A DNA stretch of 64,000 bases from Acanthosepion esculentum (Eukaryota; Mollusca; Cephalopoda; Sepiida; Sepiidae). Numbering within the stretch: the first letter of the stretch is position 1; every line of letters starts with the position of its first letter. Below are positions 11,217 through 22,539 of the stretch, piece after piece. A program made the position numbers and the translations under genes. The notes beneath the pieces were generated by a model. It searched no databases. It saw only the letters and a list, made by a program, of their open reading frames with translations, and was not told the origin of the DNA. Location of the stretch: NCBI GenBank assembly GCA_964036315.1, contig OZ038485.1, positions 103,743,593-103,807,592 on the forward strand. Reading direction: 5' to 3'.

Positions 11217-11960
11217 AAAATCATTTCGCCACAAAGGGCTCACTAAGGTGCAAGGGATTACTGGGAGTGAAACAAAATGACAGCATGTTACTAGTGAGAA
11301 AAGACGATAGAAGAACAGATTTCAGGATGACAAGATGGTATTTATATTTTTGAAGATCATAGGTGGTAGGAAGACAAAAAACTGGAAGAGATTTCCGCAA
11401 GGGAGAACAGCAAGAAAAGAAACTATTAGAATAGAACTTACAGTTACATCTAACGATTTCAATAGTAAAACAATGAAACCTAGTTGCCAATGCTTAATGT
11501 TGTAAGCTTAAATTCATGTGGTCAAGGTACGAAGGAGGAAACCTCATCAGAACAATTACCATGAAAATATTCAATGGAAAGGCACAGGGAAGCTACATTA
11601 CAGCAGTGGCAAAGTGACTGAAGCTATAAATACATAGCTGAAACACCAGACCAGATGTGACAGAAATATTCAATGTATAGACGAATTGTAGACATATAAA
11701 GGCTTAAGATAGATTCTAGCAAGAAAAATTGTCTAGGACAACACAGTGAACCAACTATCCTAACAACAAACCAAAAATTAGCCTTAGAAGGCACTATGAA
11801 TCACTCTCCTAGAGATTAGTATCAGCCATGCTGATGGAAGGCAAAAAAGGTTATCTAAGACAAATGAGATTAGTTTTATTTTGAAGACATTAAAATTGAC
11901 AAGCTATTTCTTGCTCCAGTTAGTAGAACTTGTATCTGGAAAAAAATCATTATCTCATGA
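11217..11960 (-). pseudogene. LINE 3' end (copy B)
   Basis: It has the same LINE family tail as copy A (GGCGAAATGATTTTTAAAA on the minus strand) followed upstream by decayed C-terminal sequence. Its upstream end carries a piece of SINE in antisense (CTTGTATCTGG on the plus strand), a junction also present at 28810-28850. Confidence 0.6.
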
Positions 11961-12470
11961 ATATATTTATAAAAAAAGATATCACATCATGGCGATGGGA
12001 TAATAACTGAAGTTGAGATGCCAGGTCAGGACCAATAACATTGCAAACTCTTCTTTGGATTTTGTGAAGAACCTTGAGATATATCAGGAACACCAGAAAA
12101 GATGTGGTAGTAATATTTAATGCATGGACAAATGGTAGATTTATAAATGTGCAAGACGGATTCTGGCAAGAAAAAATGTCTAGCGTGATACAGTGAACCA
12201 ACTATTTGAGCAACAAACTTAGATATTGAATCAATATAATCATTCCACTTCATATGAGTGGAAAACATAAGACTAAGGCAGAATGAGTCACTCTCCTGGA
12301 GGTTAGCATCAGCCATGTTGAAGGAAGGCAAAAATAGTTCTCTAAGATGACTAAAAGATAGCAGTTTTGTTTTGTAGGCGTTCAAATTTACAAGTCATTT
12401 CTTGCCCCAGGTAACAACTGATTGGAGGTTATTTGAGAGATCAGCTGCCAGTTTTACTTCATTGGATTAA
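11961..12470 (-). pseudogene. LINE RT C-terminal fragment (copy C)
   Basis: Minus-strand frames give MADANLQESDSFCLSLMFST, HMKWNDYIDSISKFVAQI, SLYHARHFF and IYKSTICPCIKYYYHI, then KIQRRVCNVIGPDLASQLQ after a frameshift. It is the same family as copies A and E. Copy B abuts it directly on the 3' side. Confidence 0.75.
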
Positions 12471-12620
12471 GACAGAAGTGAATAGTTGTGTCACCAGTAT
12501 AAATTCAGAGTTGGGAACTGATGACATCAGGGAAAATCATTGAAGATAAGAAACACCATAGGCCCAAGGACATTAATATTAAATAGTCTGGAAATGTATA
12601 TACCTCATTCCAGTAATTAA

Positions 12621-12846
12621 CCTTTAACACTCTGGCAGTACTTTTGTTCACCAAAAGGTTTGTTCTTCTACTGCAAGCAAATCTGATTCCCAAACAACAG
12701 TATATTTGAAATTCATTTTTGTGTTGTCATATCCTGCTATGGCAACAGTAAAAACAATTATATTTGAAATCAAGAACCAGGCTACTGCACTTATCAGGCA
12801 AGGTCTTGAGGAAGTTATACTTGTAAATAATGCAGAGTGATAAAGG
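12621..12846. mobile_element. piggyBac-type MITE, 226 bp
   Basis: TTAA flanks both ends (12617-12620 and 12847-12850). The ends read inwards as CCTTTAACACTCTG and CCTTTATCACTCTG. A TTAA duplication and CCYTT termini are the hallmark of piggyBac elements. No coding capacity. Confidence 0.8.
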
Positions 12847-12920
12847 TTAAGAGAAAAAAATGTGTATTTTGTTCATTCTCTGAGAGGAACAGATAAAAAT
12901 AAGGAATATGTGAAACTTAT

Positions 12921-13115
12921 GGTGGAGTAATAGATAGCAGCTCGGATTGAGAAATCCAAGAACTGAGTTCAAATTCCAGTCAAATCCATTACATTCACTT
13001 ACATGCTAATACCCTTGGAAAATATATGAATCTTCTTCTCCCCTTCAGTTATGGGTAAATTGCAGGACAGACCGGTGTCTATAGCCTTGGATGGCAACTA
13101 GTCTACCATAAAAAA
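12921..13115 (+). mobile_element. tRNA-derived SINE
   Basis: The head carries an A-box-like GGTGGAGTAATAGATAGCAG and a B-box-like GAGTTCAAATTCCAG. The conserved body follows: CATTACATTCACTTACATGC, then CCCTTGG, CTTCTTCTCCCC and GTTATGGGTAAAT. There is no 5S-like sequence upstream. Confidence 0.7.
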
Positions 13116-13889
13116 AAATGTCAACCTACTGTGGGAAAAAATCTGCCTCGTCAGTCAGGTATCAAAAGATACATGATGGCCTAAGTGTGTATTACACATG
13201 GTACATAACTGACTAATATCTGAGTGTTGTGGCATACCTATAGACGATAATGTGTATGTCCCCATTCATAAATACAGTAGTAAACACTGTATGTTGGTCA
13301 GCAGTTGGAGATTCATTGTGGAATTCACTTGAATTGCTTCTAGTGGTTGACTGCTTCTACACGCTGTTGTGAATCTTATATGTGTTGTTTGTGCCCTAAG
13401 TATGTATTATTGTTCACTAACAACCTTAATGTGGTTATTCTATTCAGTAACCTTCCCTAGGTTACAACACTAAGTTAGTCTCCCTGCCCACTTTTTATTT
13501 GGCAGCATCCTCCTTGAAAATAGGCTAAATATCCACTTAAATGTTTATTAAAAATAGTCAAAGCTGAGAAGTGTGGCCACAATAAAGCTTTAGAAAAGAG
13601 ATTGAGGAGTTAAAAGAAAAAAATAATTAAGTCTAGAGAATATTGCAACACTTAAATCGAAGCTGTTCATAATGACAATAAAAATATTCCTTTGTATTAG
13701 GATTATGAGTTGGCAAGATTCCCTCAGAGTCAAGTTATTGGAAATAACGAGATATATATGTGGTACTGAAAAGTAGGCTTACCTAATTCCTGATACTAAG
13801 CTGAAGGAAATTAAATGAATAACAAGAAAATGTCTATTTTATTATATTATTAATAAAAAAAATTGTCATGTAGCCATTATTCACTCAGT
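13116..13889. other. no recognisable feature
   Basis: Moderately AT-rich, with no open frame of note and no terminal repeats. Confidence 0.35.
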
Positions 13890-14262
13890 GTCAAACTTAA
13901 TTTTCAGCAGGTTTATTTTATTTTTATTTTTACAGTAAGTTTCACCCTGTACAAGGTCTGGGGGGGGCCACTCAAAGTAGATTATATTAAGAGGTAGTTT
14001 ATATGGATAGGAGAAGATAATGGTTAACTTTAGACATGAAAAGGTTAAAATTGTAGTGATTGTGGAAACATGGTTCAAGAGGAACTTATTTCTCACCGAT
14101 GGAATACAGAGAGAATGTGGATGGTTTGCTACTATGTAAGTGGCATAGCAGGTCCTAGCCATGAAGGTTTGATTTGAGAGAACCAAGGAATCTAGTTCAT
14201 CTGAGCACTTTCCATGGAAGTAGTGATAGAGCAGTGGGAGACTTGCCACTACCACTCTCTGA
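13890..14262 (-). pseudogene. LINE C-terminal fragment, second family
   Basis: The minus strand reads SLPLLYHYFHGKCSDELDSL, NQTFMARTCYATYIVANHPH and SVRNKFLLNHVSTITTILTF. This is again a post-RT C-terminal region of a Jockey/CR1-like LINE, but the sequence differs from copies A-E. It is 5'-truncated and abuts the inverted-repeat retroposon on its upstream side. Confidence 0.65.
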
Positions 14263-14299
14263 TCGTCAAGAGTTTTAGACGTGTGCCCATATATCGTTG

Positions 14300-14760
14300 T
14301 ATCATCGGGATAGATAGTATTTACATTAGTCGGACTATTGTCCTCATCTTCGTCGCCATATTTGTCACAACGTTTCAGCCGTTGTACACTCCGGCCTTCT
14401 TCAGGTGGTTGGAATTTCGAACTGAACCCTTTATTTCCTCAAGGACACATGGCACAGTGGATAAAGGCATTGGTTAGATCCAGTGACAGACCCAAAGAGT
14501 GTGAGTTCAATACCCGGTTAAGGCAGTGGAGAACTTTCAGAGGGAAAATTAGAAGGAGATAACATGGCTTGTGGAACTAGAACAGCCTACCCCAGTGATC
14601 GAAATAAAGAGTTCAGTTCGAAATTCCAACCACCTGAAGAAGGCCGGAGCGTACAACGGCCAAAACGTTGTGACAAATATGGCGACAAAGATGAGGACAA
14701 TAGTCCGACTAATGTAAATACTGTACATAATACCTCATCTCAGAAATATAGACAGAATCG
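14300..14760. mobile_element. inverted-repeat retroposon, long copy with tRNA-like core
   Basis: The arms (about 14325-14435 and 14600-14750) are inverted copies more than 100 bp long. They include GACTATTGTCCTCATCTTCG, CAACGTTTCAGCCGTTGTAC and CCGGCCTTCTTCAGGTGGTT on the left. The loop between them has an A-box-like TGGCACAGTGGATAA and a B-box-like GAGTTCAATACC spaced as in a tRNA. Each arm carries a CTGAAGA-hairpin-(G/A)AAAC cassette. The outer left end is degraded and no TSD was found for this copy. Confidence 0.75.
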
Positions 14761-14889
14761 GCATAGATGTTTACAAATGATCCGAGTATATTCTTAGGCA
14801 GATCATATATGTAAATCAGAAAGAGGGTTGGTCTGAGAAGTTACCTGTGGGAGACACCTGCGTTGACTGCCAGGGCCTCAGAAGACTGG

Positions 14890-15006
14890 GTTTATGGTCA
14901 TATCACGTTGAAATACATTCTCATACGATCACCAAAGTTAAGCAACATTGAGTTTGGTCAGTACCAAGATGAATGACCACTTGAGAATACCAGGTGCTGT
15001 AAACTT
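14890..15006 (+). pseudogene. 5S rRNA-like SINE head
   Basis: It runs GTTTATGGTCATATCACGTT, GATCACCAAAGTTAAGCAAC, GTCAGTACCAAGATGAATGA, then ACCAGGTGCTGTAAACTT. This covers almost the whole 5S rRNA with scattered substitutions, including the internal-promoter region. It is a retroposon part, not a functional rRNA gene. Confidence 0.85.
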
Positions 15007-15283
15007 GAATGTGTGGTTGGTTTTAATGGATAACAGCTAGGAATTGAGGGTTGGAGAGCCGAGCTCCAATTCTAGTTGGGTTTGTTTTATTCATTTATGT
15101 GCAAATACTCTTGGGAAAGGTATGAATTCACCTCTTCTCTCCCCAGATATGGGTTAATTAGTAGGCCTTGTATCAGTAAATCATTATCGTCTCCAAAAAA
15201 ATATTACAATTAAAAATATTTTCTCGCTTTAAATAACCTGAAAAATGTTGATAAGCTGTAAAGAACAAATTGGTTAATTAATC
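14890..15283 (+). mobile_element. composite 5S rRNA-tRNA SINE, copy 1
   Basis: A 117-bp 5S rRNA-like head (14890-15006) is followed directly by the tRNA-like SINE head and body (GAGCTCCAATTCTAGTTGGG, GGTATGAATTCACC, CTCTCCCCAGATATGGGTTA). It ends at TTGATAAGCTGTAAAGAAC and an AATTAATCA tail. The same order occurs at 33985-34372 and 54490-55050. Confidence 0.85.
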
Positions 15284-15364
15284 ATTTTCAAAAACACACA
15301 TGAAGGTGGGGGAGACTCTTTTTTTTCTTGGAAGAAGGCTAAATACAGCCAGTCCAGAGACAGC

Positions 15365-15605
15365 TGAAATTTCTAGGACACAAGAAAAAAAGGTTTAGAA
15401 AATTTGACACTCACAGGCCATATTGAAGGTAAGAGAGACAGAGGGGAAACAGCAAATAACACACAACAAGCTTGTATAAATTGATGGCAGAACAGGGAAT
15501 GGGAGGGACAGTAAAAAGATAAATGTTGTTAAGAACTGCAAAGGTGAGGAAGTTGTGGAGGGCCATGGTCATTTACATCCTGAAAGGAGACAACAACTAG
15601 AAGAA
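15365..15605. repeat. dispersed repeat R1, copy 2
   Basis: It shares ordered blocks with 313-590: AAATTTGACACTCACAGG, TTGATGGCAGAACAGGGA, AAATGTTGTTAAGAACTGCA and GGAAGTTGTGGAGGGCCATG. Confidence 0.65.
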
Positions 15606-15860
15606 TATCATAACCACTCCTGATGATGTCTCAGTTTCATTACTTGTTTCGAAATTATTTTTAAAAAAATCCCAGAAAATATGAAGATTTGTATTAAAAA
15701 AAACAAACAAATGTAATGAAAAAAACTTGGGTTTTCTATTTGCAATAAATATCTATACTAAAAGATATATATTTGCAAAATTTATCCCTGCATAAACACT
15801 ATCATTTTTTTATGGGTACTATGCTATGATTATTTTTTTTTAAATTTTTTTTTTATTTAA

Positions 15861-15899
<39 letters not shown>

Positions 15900-16489
15900 G
15901 CAATTAAAAGGTTCTTAATATATTCAAAAAAGACTTAATTAGAAACATTATTCATTTTAGCAATTCATTCCTAATCATCAAAATTGATGATTCAGTTACA
16001 AAATGGTACATTGACAACAGATCAGCAATTAACTGTAACACCCATAAAAACTGGAAAAGGAAATTATCACGTTCGTTAATTAAACTAATAATATATCAAC
16101 AATGACTAAGCAGCAATAAAAAGGAAAAAAAGAGCTGAAATTTTGCCTAATTATACAGGTTAAAATACTGCCCAAATTATTGCCCCCCCACCTACTTTTA
16201 GGATTTACTTTGTTGCTAGGAAGGGGTGTTAAAATGTTCTCAGCTGGACCCACTTTCCCAAATCTCATCAAATGTTCAAACATGAGAATTGTTTTTTTTG
16301 GATGGGTTTCTTTGTCAGGCTGAAAACTTTTCAGCACTCCTTTGTATATCTGTATTGATACAAAGGAGTGAAAATTTTTAATCTGTTTTATAAATCTTTC
16401 CTCTCAGAGTATGAAATTAACTGAACAACTTATATATCTATGTATATATATATGTATATATATATGTATATATATATATGTATGTATGT
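15606..16489. other. AT-rich stretch with (ATT)n
   Basis: It contains about 12 ATT units at 15862-15899 and a TATG/TA-rich run at 16435-16490. No gene is visible. Confidence 0.5.
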
Positions 16490-16646
16490 AAAATTAAGAG
16501 ATCATCAGATTCCCCTACCTTGTTTTCAACTTTTCAGTGTCTTCAGGTGATTTTGGTCAATAGATTTCCTAATACTTTTTTTTTTTTTTTTTTTTAAGAT
16601 TGTTTGAAACCAAGGTAGTGTAATCAGCTGATCTCTTAATTTTTTA
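16490..16646. mobile_element. short TIR element (MITE), about 155 bp
   Basis: The ends are inverted repeats of about 40 bp: AAATTAAGAGATCATCAGAT then CCTACCTTGTTTTCAA on the left, and on the right, read inwards, AATTAAGAGATCAGCTGATT then ACTACCTTGGTTTCAA. The centre has a 20-nt T run. Superfamily not assigned. Confidence 0.65.
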
Positions 16647-17098
16647 TACTTAAAAGCTCTACATGGTAAATTTTTATCTTTTTATATGTGCATTGAGCAC
16701 TTTTAATACTACTAATGCCTGGTCGAATTCAATTCTGACCATTAAGTTTTTTTATTATATAGGAAGACAGTACAAATTTTTACATATCAAGAACAATTTT
16801 AGGAGAAAAACGACCTAAAGGACAAAGCATCACATGAAAACTTTCTTTTTGTCACAGATTTTCCCCCACTAATATATATGTGTGTGTGTGTGTGTGTGTG
16901 TTTGTATATATGTATTTGGGTAGCAATCCCTCTTTCTACAAGTTTCATTAAAGACAAATGAAAGGTAATGTGGTTAAGCTTTTTATTTTCCTTGTTGGTG
17001 TAAGTTTTTTCTTTTCTGCACATAAAGTGTGTAAGAATTGTACAAATGTTTGGAATATCCAAGTGCTTTTGGCTATTCTTTTAGCCATTATCAAGGAT

Positions 17099-17139
<41 letters not shown>

Positions 17140-17337
17140 CAGCAAGTATTCATCAAAACAAGCTTGAATAAGTAGAACTGACAAGGTTTGACAGCTTTAC
17201 ATTTTATTGCATTTCCCAATTTTTAGAATAAGGTGTTCTGTATTGGGATCGAAATTGTGGATAAGCTGTCCAAAGTTCTTTTGGTCAAAAGTACTTGAAT
17301 AAAGCAACGACACAAACATAGACATACATATTTTTAT
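16647..17337. repeat. AT-rich stretch with (TG)n and (TA)n
   Basis: It holds (TG)n at 16878-16901 and (TA)n at 17101-17138. Open frames here are produced by the repeats. Confidence 0.5.
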
Positions 17338-18360
17338 AAAGTGGTTGGAGTCGGGATGGGAGCTGGCTATTAGTCCCCTCAACGGGGTAGGTGGTTCATG
17401 CAGAGGTGGCAGTCAAAATTTGCCGGAGGAGCAGCACAGACTGGCAGGCTCCCTGTCACATTTGCAGGTGTTGCAGAATTGGCAAACACAGGTCATGGAC
17501 CCTACATTGATGTCATCATGCATAGTTATGTTAATGCTGGGGTCGTAATTGAAAGCCAAGAAAGACCAAAAAAGAGCTACTGGGACAAGTAACAGCATGA
17601 GTGGACGCAAGGCGCTGAATGTCGCTGTCGAGGCGTATATGGCGAGCTTGGGGAGTTTGAGATAAGCGCACAGCGGCCATGTTTGTAGCAGCCCTTGAAA
17701 GTCTGTTTGCCCTTGCCTGTGGGCCCTCGGAGTTTCTGGCAGCAGAAGTCACTTCAGTGTTGCGGGCATTGCGGGTTGCCCACTGCAGCTCTGTCTCGGA
17801 CTCCCTCGACCTAGATGTTGCAGCAGTGTCCCTGGATTGACACACGCGTCTGCGGTCAAATGTTTCAGCTGCCTTCAACCTGGCAGTGGTAGCAGCATTC
17901 CTAGCATTTCGAACAGACCTACGTAGCGGTATCTCAGCAGCCCTAGCGGTCACTGTTGCAGCAGTGTCTCTGGATTGATGGGCACACCTGTGGCCAATTG
18001 TTTCACCTGCTCTCAACCTGGCAGTGGTGGCAAGTATTTCTAGCATTTCAGACAGACCTACGGAGCAGTGTCTCAGCAGCCCTAGGAGTTGCTGTTGCAG
18101 CAGTGTCCTTGGATTGACGTGCACATCTGCGGTCGAATGTTTCAGCTGCTCTCGACCTGGCAGTGGTGGCAGCATTCATAGCATTTCGCACAGACCTACA
18201 GAGCGGAGTCTCAGCAGCTCTAGCGGTCACTGTTGCAGCAGCATCCCTGGATTGACGGCCGCGCATGCAGGCAGGTGTCTCTACTGCCCTCGACCTGGTA
18301 GTGGTGGCAGCATTCATAGCATTTCGCACCTCATAACTGTTGATAAAAACAATGCTCAAT
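17338..18360 (-). pseudogene. Helitron Rep/helicase N-terminal pseudogene
   Basis: The minus strand first encodes tandem 46-residue repeats (ARSRAAETFDRRCARQSKDT, TPRAAETLLRRSVRNA), then QTPQARHIRLDSDIQRLAS. After a frameshift come AFNYDPSIN, VGSMTCVCQFCNTCKC and ASLCCSSGKF, a TGA stop, then in the same frame LPPLHEPPTPLRG and ASSHPDSNHF. The order of NYDPS, the C..C pair, the CC..GK motif and LPPL is typical of the N-terminal domain of animal Helitron proteins. The Rep catalytic motifs and the helicase are absent, so this is a 5' fragment. It has at least two frameshifts and one stop. Confidence 0.75.
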
Positions 18361-18962
18361 GTAATTTTGGCAGAAATTCTTCACCATTTGTGAAAAATAT
18401 AGCCAAAAATCAGCTTAACTGGATTTGAATTGGAAGTTAAAAGTGGCATGATGTTATCGATTTTTTCCAATAATTGATACCGATATTGAAGAAAAAGGTC
18501 AGCAACTAATAACTGTTGATAAAACTAATGCTCAACATGATTTTTGTGAAAATTCCTTGCAGTTTGCGAAAAACAGAGCCAAAAATCAGCTACACTAGAT
18601 TTGAATCGGATGTCCCAAAGTGATCGATTTTATCAAATTTTTAAAAACAAAGAACAGCACCTCAAAATTATAAGTAAGCAACAGGAGTCTGGTGGATATC
18701 ACTTGTAATTTGTGAAAACTATCACTGAAAAACTGATGAATTTTTTTCGAATCAATATTCAATCCCCTATTGATTTTATAGATTTTTTTCCAAAATTGGA
18801 GGAACAATCAAAAAATCCGAAGATGTCAAGTACGAATGCCGTAAATTTCCAATCTGTGTGTGGATTTTCATGCCAATCGGACGAACGGTTTGCTCAGGAT
18901 GAGGTAACAAGGTGACAAACACACAGACACACTAACAGAATGCCATTTATGGATACAGATAT
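18361..18962 (-). mobile_element. Helitron 5' region
   Basis: The region upstream (in the minus sense) of the pseudogene contains a diverged duplication: AACTGTTGATAAAA, ATGCTCAA, AGCCAAAAATCAGCT and GATTTGAAT each occur twice (18337-18450 and 18510-18625). It ends near 18962 with TCTGTATCCATAAATGGC and GTTTGTCACCTTGTTACCTC on the minus strand. A TC start and this TTGTTACCTC phrase are common at Helitron 5' ends (recalled). The exact boundary is uncertain. Confidence 0.5.
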
Positions 18963-19798
18963 ATATATACACACAACTTTCCCACATTACTAGAAGAGTT
19001 TACAGAGACAAGTATAACTGTAGTGGAATAATCTAGTGATGAATGTAGCAAAATGCTACAATATGTTTATACAACAAAATATTGTATGAAAAGAAATCTC
19101 TAAATTGCAGTTGGCTCTGTAGATAAATTTAATAATCTAACTTTAAAAGCCTATTTATGTATAGATTAAAAACTACTTGATTGTTTGCCTTTATAGCAAA
19201 GAGGCAAAACAGACAATCAATTACTTTTACTTAATATTACTTTTAGTTTAATATTCAGGAAGTATTAAACATGAACAGGAAGTTGCAGAGCAACAAAGAC
19301 TTTGATATTTTATAAGAAACAATGCAGTTGCAAAATAATTTAAATATGTTGTCATTTTTAGATGGCATGGAGAAACTAGTCTGAATAATAGTAATAGTGA
19401 CAATAACTACTAATCAGGCTGCTGAAAACTAAAAATAACTAAATACAATGACTAAAGACGAGGCCGTTCCAGTTGGTCATCATGTGAAAATGAATAATTA
19501 GAAAATGTGTAAAACTAGGGGTAATGTAGGCACTGTCATTAGAGCATTGAAATGGCCTCAGTGGAGACTAGTTTAATTAGAGATATAATGACAGCGTAAT
19601 AATGGGTCCAATATCTCTCATGAAATAAAAGAATACCATCATTAATAATAATTACTATTTTATTTATTATTAGCCATTTCCTAAGTTATGGGAGTCAAGC
19701 ATTCCCTTAGGTCTGTCAGCCATAGAGAGTAATGGGCCTTACCCTTCCAAACTGATATGTAACATGTTATCAGGGAACATGCATTTTTAGAATTTGCC
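18963..19798. other. no recognisable feature
   Basis: AT-rich, with no open frame, TIR or structured RNA that I can support. Confidence 0.35.
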
Positions 19799-19806
19799 TT
19801 CTAGAC

Positions 19807-21174
19807 CGGTGTTTCTCAACCTTTTTCACTTCAGAGAACACTTTTAGAAATGTAAAAACACTGGGGCACACTTTAAATTTTAATGATGAAAAATTATTGA
19901 TGAAATTTTAAAATATGAAAATAATAAAGAAGTCTCCAGAAATTAACAGACATTGTATATTTAAGAGGAACAGTTTTCATTTAAAGGGATTTATGAAGAG
20001 TCTTCTATTTTTTTAAAGAGGCTGATGATGGCTGATTTAAATCCTTTGAGAAAGGCAAAGGGGAAAGGATTATCTATTCCTTATTAAAGATTAAGGAATT
20101 TAGCATCCAGTTTAAAATATCAAATGGCAAAGACTTGAATTAGATATGGAAGCCATGTGCTTGGTGTCTCTTGGTTTTTAAAAATAAATCTTTTTTTAAA
20201 AATCTATATAATAAATGTGAATGTCAGTGTGTCACACTTTTTCAACTCTATTCCTAGAGGCTATAGCACAACATATAAACCATTTTGTGATCGGGTCGAC
20301 TTTGTGAGCAAATTAAAAACATTCCAGGCTGGATCTGAACCCACAAACCTGAAATTTTGGATTCCCAAGTTTTCATTACTGTGATTGCTTTCAGATTCCA
20401 CCATCTTAGCTTCTACTGATAAAAACAATTAAAGTGACACAACTCTCTAACTTTCAATAGCTTATGTTCAAATGAAAAAATGACTGTTCTGAAATTACAA
20501 TGTTTCAAAATAAAATTGTCTGTGTTTTCAACTTTAATCCTAGAGGCCGTATCCCAACATATACCTTTTTGGAATCAGGCTGACTGTGAACAAATTAAAA
20601 ATATTCTGGGCCAGATTTAGACCCACAATCCTGAAATTTTGGATTCCCAAGTTTTCATTACTGCAATTGTTTTTGGTGATGTTATTTTTTTTTTGTTTAC
20701 ATGATATTTTTCAACAAAACTTTTGTACAATAACAATTTTTATAACTTGGAAATAAATTTGGAAATAATTGAAATTAATTACAAAATCCAGCAAATGTCA
20801 CACATGAAATAAAAATAATTGTTTGTATGGAAAGTAAGAATCTACGTACATCAAATTGTCTTTAAATTAAGTGGCAGCAGAAGAATTATTGTTGAACTTT
20901 TAAAAGGCAAGCTTAAATATTAATGCAATACATAAATGCATCGATCAATTTTGAGTTCTTCTATAGTTTATTATTGCCTATTGCATCTACTCCTCCCTAC
21001 CAATTGTAATGATGGTCCAACCTCTGCAGGAGATAGCTTAAATGTCGCTTGATAGGGAGGCCTTTAAGCTAGTATAAAAGTAATTCATAAAATACTCTTC
21101 TGTTAACTTGGAGTGCACCTGGCTACCTTTCTGGGCACATTAATGCACCCAGGTGCACTGGTTGTGAAATACTG
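19807..21174. mobile_element. non-autonomous hAT element, 1.37 kb, perfect 8-bp TSD
   Basis: TTCTAGAC occurs on both sides (19799-19806 and 21175-21182). The ends read inwards as CGGTGTTTCTCAACC and CAGTATTTCACAACC, hAT-type TIRs. The interior has no transposase, but contains a diverged direct duplication (about 20205-20395 and 20510-20675) sharing CCTGAAATTTTGGATTCCCA and AGTTTTCATTACTG. Confidence 0.88.
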
Positions 21175-21182
21175 TTCTAGAC

Positions 21183-21394
21183 GGGTTGCTTGACTAAGAC
21201 TACAGATCCCAATCTGCCTTGATAAGTTTCCCACAGGTAAAAAGAGAATAAATAAATTAATGTCTTTCCCAGGGGCATTAGTGTGAAGTGAATGCAAGAG
21301 CTTCAGCCAGAATTTAGACCTGGTTTGTTTACTCTATTTTATTTTTGATGGCAATGGCCATTACACTATCTGCATAGGAGATATATCTATATAT
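21183..21394. other. no recognisable feature
   Basis: Short non-coding spacer between the hAT element and a SINE. Confidence 0.3.
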
Positions 21395-21545
21395 GCATGC
21401 ATGGCCGAGTAGCTAGAAAGTTCTTTTTCCAATTATGAGACCTGAGTTCAAATCTCACTATGGTCAATTCAATTGCATGAACTGGAACAGTCTAAAAAAA
21501 TTAACTTTGTATATATACAAGCATGAAGTGAATCCTATCTCATGC
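21395..21545 (+). mobile_element. tRNA-derived SINE
   Basis: The A-box-like TGGCCGAGTAGCTAG (about 21402) and the B-box-like GAGTTCAAATCTC (about 21444) are spaced as in a tRNA. The downstream body is decayed. Confidence 0.5.
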
Positions 21546-22228
21546 TGTGACAAGATTTTGAGATAATCCACAAACAAAAAATATTTATATTTAACTAAAA
21601 TTTTGTGATTTTATAACCATTAGTTTTAAAATTATAGTACGCTTACTCACTCGGATAAAATATTGGAGAGGTTGTAGAGAGAGCAGGCATAAAAAAGCCT
21701 AAAATTATCAATAATAATAAAAAAGAGAATGAACAGGGTAAAATAATATGAGAAGACAATGTGATGAAGGGCAAACCAAAGCAACTATAAGATAGTAACA
21801 AAGTAAAAAGTTAAAAAAAAAATAGAAATAGTGTTCACATGCAAAAGGGATACAGTCTGTCTTGAAGGCAAGAAAAAAAAATGTGTGGATAAGATCAAGA
21901 ATTGTCCATTTTTATTGACTAAGAAGAAATCCCAGCATGCATCTGTAGGCTATGTCAATAAATTTAATGAGGCAAGGGTTTTAGCAGTCATTCCAGGAGA
22001 TGGTAACCAATATGATTATTATAAGAACCTGATTATCTAATCTAAAAATATGGGTTATGTGGTGTTTCCAATTTTCAATGCAAATAAACTGAATTGGTGA
22101 ATAATAATAAAAATCAAAGGCCAATCAATGAAGATACATGTAAGATAAATGTTTTTAAATTTTAAATAAATTAGAATTTGAATGTTAATATTTATGGTTG
22201 AATTAGCAAAATTATTTGTACCATTAAT
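21546..22228. other. no recognisable feature
   Basis: AT-rich. One 69-residue open frame at 21831-22040 has no motif and ordinary local composition, so I do not call it. Confidence 0.35.
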
Positions 22229-22400
22229 GTAATGGCTAGCAGCTCAGAAGGTGAAATCAGAGATCCAATTTTGAATTCCAGTTAGGTTTGTTACAATCAC
22301 TTATAAAAAAGGTATAAATCCATCTCTTCTCCCACAGCAATAGGTTAAATAGGAGGACTTCTGATGACAGGCCTGATTAAATGCATTATGTTCATACTTT
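22229..22400 (+). mobile_element. tRNA-derived SINE
   Basis: TGTAATGGCTAGCAGCTCAG gives the A-box side and TTTTGAATTCCAGTTAGG the B-box side. The family body follows (CATCTCTTCTCCC, AATAGGTTAAATAGGAGG). Confidence 0.6.
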
Positions 22401-22539
22401 TTTTTTTTTTTTAAAGATTTTGTTTTTTAGTAGATTCAAAAGACACTTTGGAATAAATTGTTGATTAAATTGGGCATTTTATTTACTACTTGCCATTGTG
22501 AAGGTGTGGTGAAATAAAAAGAAAACGGCCACCAGCGAG

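Noticed and set aside
10856..11217. Overlapping repeat proteins of about 80-106 residues on both strands
   Set aside because: A 39-bp unit without stops stays open in several frames; there is no start context or codon bias.
14890..15006. Functional 5S rRNA gene
   Set aside because: Many substitutions, fused directly to a SINE, and repeated twice elsewhere with the same fusion.
18024..18428. Plus-strand S/C-rich frame of 134 codons
   Set aside because: It is the antisense shadow of the Helitron repeat region.
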